64,000 nt of DNA, from assembly GCA_050946935.1 (NCBI GenBank), contig JBMNVR010000013.1, positions 9,132 through 73,131 of the forward strand, written 5' to 3'. Source of the DNA: UQRS01 sp050946935. GTDB taxonomy: Bacteria > Bacillota > Clostridia > Oscillospirales > Acutalibacteraceae. The notes below the pieces were generated by a model that was given only the letters and a program-made list of their open reading frames with translations, was not told the origin of the DNA and did no database searches. Shown one piece after another: positions 61,905 through 64,000 of this stretch. Every line of letters begins with the position of its first letter. The stretch's first letter is position 1. The translations under genes were made by a program, and so were the position numbers.

Positions 61905-63743
61905 ATGAGCAGAAAACAAAAGCGGATCACGTTTCGGATCGTTCTTTCAGTTCTTCTCTGTGTGGCGGCGTGGCTTTTACCGGTGGAGGGGATTTGGCGT
62001 CTGGCGACCTTTTCCATTCCGTATCTTGTGATCGGATACGACGTTTTGTGGTCGGCCGTTCGGAATATCCTGCGCGGCCAGGTTTTTGATGAAAAATTCC
62101 TGATGGCCATCGCGACGCTCGGCGCCTTTGTCATCGGAGAGTATCCGGAGGCGGCTGCCGTCATGCTTTTTTACCAGGTTGGTGAGCTGTTCCAAAGTCT
62201 CGCCGTCGGCAAAAGCCGCAGGTCGATCGCTGCGCTTATGGATATCCGGCCGGATTACGCGGTCGTTCTGCGCGACGGGGGGGAGGAAAAGGTCTCTCCC
62301 GAAGCGGTGCGGCCGGGTGAAAGCATTGTTGTCCGGCCGGGCGAAAAGATTCCTCTGGACGGGGTGATTACACAGGGCCGGACAACCGTGAACACTGCTG
62401 CCCTCACCGGGGAAAGTCTGCCGGTGGACCGGGAAGCGGGCGACAGGGTCGTTAGCGGTTCGATCAATCTTTCGGGTGTGATTCAGGTGCGAATCGAAAG
62501 CGCCTATGCCGAAAGCACGGTCGCCAAAATTCTCGAACTGGTGGAAAACGCGTCTGAGAAAAAGGCGCGGGTCGAAAATTTTATCACCCGATTTGCGCGA
62601 TGGTACACCCCTTGCGTCGTGATCGGTGCGGTGCTGCTGGCTCTGTTGCCGCCGCTTTTCTTTGGGCAGGCGTGGAGTGTGTGGATTAACCGGGCCTTGA
62701 TTTTTCTGGTTGTGTCCTGCCCCTGTGCGCTGGTGGTGTCGGTGCCGCTCTCCTTTTTCGGAGGCATAGGCGGCGCCTCCCGCGAGGGGGTGTTGATCAA
62801 GGGCGCCAATTATTTGGAGGCGCTGGCAGTGGTCGACACTGTTGTGTTCGATAAGACCGGCACCTTGACCAAGGGCAGCTTTGCCGTGAATGCCATTCAT
62901 CCGTCCAGCGTGTCGGAGGATGTGCTGCTGGACATTGCCGCAGCGGCCGAGAGCTACTCCAGCCATCCGGTGGCCGAGTCGATTATAGCAGCCCACAAGG
63001 GGCATATTGATAAAAACAGGATTGGAAAGGTAAGCGAGCTTGCCGGCATGGGGCTGAAGGCGGAGGTTGACGGCAAAATCTTTTATGTCGGCAACGGTTC
63101 TCTGATGGACAAAGCGGGCGCGGCGTGGCATGCGTGTCATTTGCCCGGCACGGTCATTCATCTGGCGCAGGAAAGCGAGTATCTCGGCCATATTGTCATC
63201 AACGATACGGTTAAGCCGGATGCAGAGGAGGCGATTGCCAATCTGAAATCGCTCGGGATCCGAAAAACGGTGATGCTGACCGGCGATACGGAACGGGTGG
63301 CGGAGGCGGTCGGACAGACGGTTGGCGTCGACGAGGTGCATGCGGGCCTTCTTCCCGCGCAAAAGGTGGAGTGGGTTGAGCGGCTGCTGGCGGACGGCTG
63401 TAAGCTGGCTTTTATCGGGGACGGTATCAACGATGCGCCGGTGCTCTCCCGCGCGGACGTCGGCGTGGCAATGGGTGCTTTGGGCAGCGACGCCGCGATC
63501 GAATCGGCTGATGTCGTTCTGATGGACGATCGTCTTTCCAAATTGCCGCTGGCGATTCGCACCGCGCGTCGTACTATGCGGATTGTCCGCCAGAACATCT
63601 GGTTCGCGCTCGGGGTCAAGGCGATTATCCTGATCCTCGGCGCTTTGGGAATCGCCAACATGTGGATCGCCGTTTTCGGCGACGTGGGCGTGATGATCCT
63701 GGCCATTCTCAACGCTATGCGCGCCATGATGAAAAACAAATAA
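61905..63743 (+). CDS. Heavy-metal-translocating P1B-type ATPase (Cd/Zn/Co type)
   Basis: 612 residues. Membrane helices with the metal-path Cys272-Pro-Cys274 (VVSCPCALVVSVP), phosphorylation Asp316 in DKTGTLTKG, SHPVAESI (HP locus), MLTGDTERVA and GDGINDAPVLS. CPC with a late helix containing KAIILILGALG points to the Zn/Cd/Co-exporting P1B-2 group, consistent with the CadC-like repressor. Shorter than CadA/ZntA because the N-terminal HMA is a separate gene. Confidence 0.94.
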   Translation: MSRKQKRITFRIVLSVLLCVAAWLLPVEGIWRLATFSIPYLVIGYDVLWSAVRNILRGQVFDEKFLMAIATLGAFVIGEYPEAAAVMLFYQVGELFQSLAVGKSRRSIAALMDIRPDYAVVLRDGGEEKVSPEAVRPGESIVVRPGEKIPLDGVITQGRTTVNTAALTGESLPVDREAGDRVVSGSINLSGVIQVRIESAYAESTVAKILELVENASEKKARVENFITRFARWYTPCVVIGAVLLALLPPLFFGQAWSVWINRALIFLVVSCPCALVVSVPLSFFGGIGGASREGVLIKGANYLEALAVVDTVVFDKTGTLTKGSFAVNAIHPSSVSEDVLLDIAAAAESYSSHPVAESIIAAHKGHIDKNRIGKVSELAGMGLKAEVDGKIFYVGNGSLMDKAGAAWHACHLPGTVIHLAQESEYLGHIVINDTVKPDAEEAIANLKSLGIRKTVMLTGDTERVAEAVGQTVGVDEVHAGLLPAQKVEWVERLLADGCKLAFIGDGINDAPVLSRADVGVAMGALGSDAAIESADVVLMDDRLSKLPLAIRTARRTMRIVRQNIWFALGVKAIILILGALGIANMWIAVFGDVGVMILAILNAMRAMMKNK

Positions 63744-63836
63744 TTCCCCGCCGCAAAGGTGTCGGTCTTGTACAAATGCAAAGTCTGCCGTGCCTTTGCG
63801 CGTGTTTGGACGACCGGGTCTTAGGGTATAAAATGC

Positions 63837-63875
63837 GCCGAGCCTCTCCCGTTATCGGAAGAGGCTCGGCTTATT
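63837..63875 (+). terminator. Terminator of the metal-efflux operon
   Basis: Perfect 11-bp stem GCCGAGCCTCT / AGAGGCTCGGC with a 12-base loop, followed by a weak TTATTGT tract. Confidence 0.6.
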
Positions 63876-63884
63876 GTCGCGTAA

Positions 63885-64000
63885 AACCACTCGCTGGGCG
63901 AGTGGTTCAAAAGAGCCTGGGGCGATAAGGAAGAAATAAAAACTCCCTTTGTTATAATGAAAGTGCGGTCTGCCAACTGCACAAAAATAACAAAGGGAGG
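63885..64000 (+). mobile_element. Left end of a second IS200/IS605-like element (truncated by window)
   Basis: Hairpin AACCACTCGC / GCGAGTGGTT (63885-63894, 63898-63907), as at IS200-type left ends. 36 bases on, CTCCCTTTGTTA (63943-63954) and its exact inverse complement (63988-63999, containing the GGGAGG ribosome site) bracket a TATAAT (63953-63958, extended by TG) and a small GTGC/GCAC hairpin. The same order of parts precedes tnpA of the first IS at 37319-37473. The transposase itself would begin just past the window. Confidence 0.6.

Overview
The window is a 64 kb stretch of a GC-rich, endospore-forming Firmicute, most likely a Clostridia member of the Oscillospiraceae/Ruminococcaceae type (inference). 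The support is a complete spoIIIA operon (spoIIIAA to spoIIIAH), a division/cell-wall cluster with a MurE that has the meso-DAP signature DNPR, strong Shine-Dalgarno sites with frequent TTG/GTG starts, and four secreted proteins ending in type I dockerin modules. I see no rRNA, tRNA, CRISPR array or complete prophage.

Layout. 1-976 (minus): a truncated Cys-rich protein gene and a cyclophilin. 1468-10153: a giant secreted dockerin enzyme (SGNH esterase plus GH36-like glycosidase), the rplM-rpsI operon on the minus strand, and a secreted protein with two cohesin-like modules and its own dockerin. 10357-23508: a dcw cluster, mraZ-rsmH-ftsL-PBP-murE-mraY-ftsW-murG-murA-ftsQ-ftsZ, behind a consensus promoter with MraZ boxes at the start of the transcript; murC, murD, murF and ftsA are not here. 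23540-33552: a cytoplasmic GH2 enzyme, prmA, prfB (no programmed frameshift), fba, typA, an amidohydrolase, a DEDD exonuclease and a PflX-like radical SAM protein. 33580-37297: a TrhA/hemolysin III gene, tsf and rpsB (minus), and the Mn exporter mntP; the hemolysin and mntP promoters each overlap a palindrome. 37300-38090: an IS200/IS605 element. 38296-43395: the spoIIIA operon, then an Asp23/Gls24 gene.

44386-61039 is an accessory glycan-degradation region: AraC regulator, GH78 rhamnosidase with dockerin, two small membrane proteins (holin-like pair), an Rrf2/IscR-type regulator, an intracellular-type GH78 rhamnosidase, a second AraC regulator, and a secreted GH38 alpha-mannosidase with dockerin. 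61171-63743 is a metal-efflux operon (ArsR repressor, stand-alone HMA domain protein, P-type ATPase). The window ends inside the left end of a second IS200-like element.

The most interesting theme is a cellulosome-like system apparently built for rhamnose-, mannose- and galactose-type glycans rather than cellulose. Three very large dockerin enzymes and a two-cohesin protein carry dockerins with the same putative recognition residues (Val-Ser before the last Ca ligand), and two of the dockerins are nearly identical at DNA level. That these modules bind one another is inference. Smaller points of interest are an intrinsic terminator inside a coding region, inverted repeats bracketing the -10 box of both IS elements, and three direct repeats at exact 16-bp spacing at the arsR promoter.
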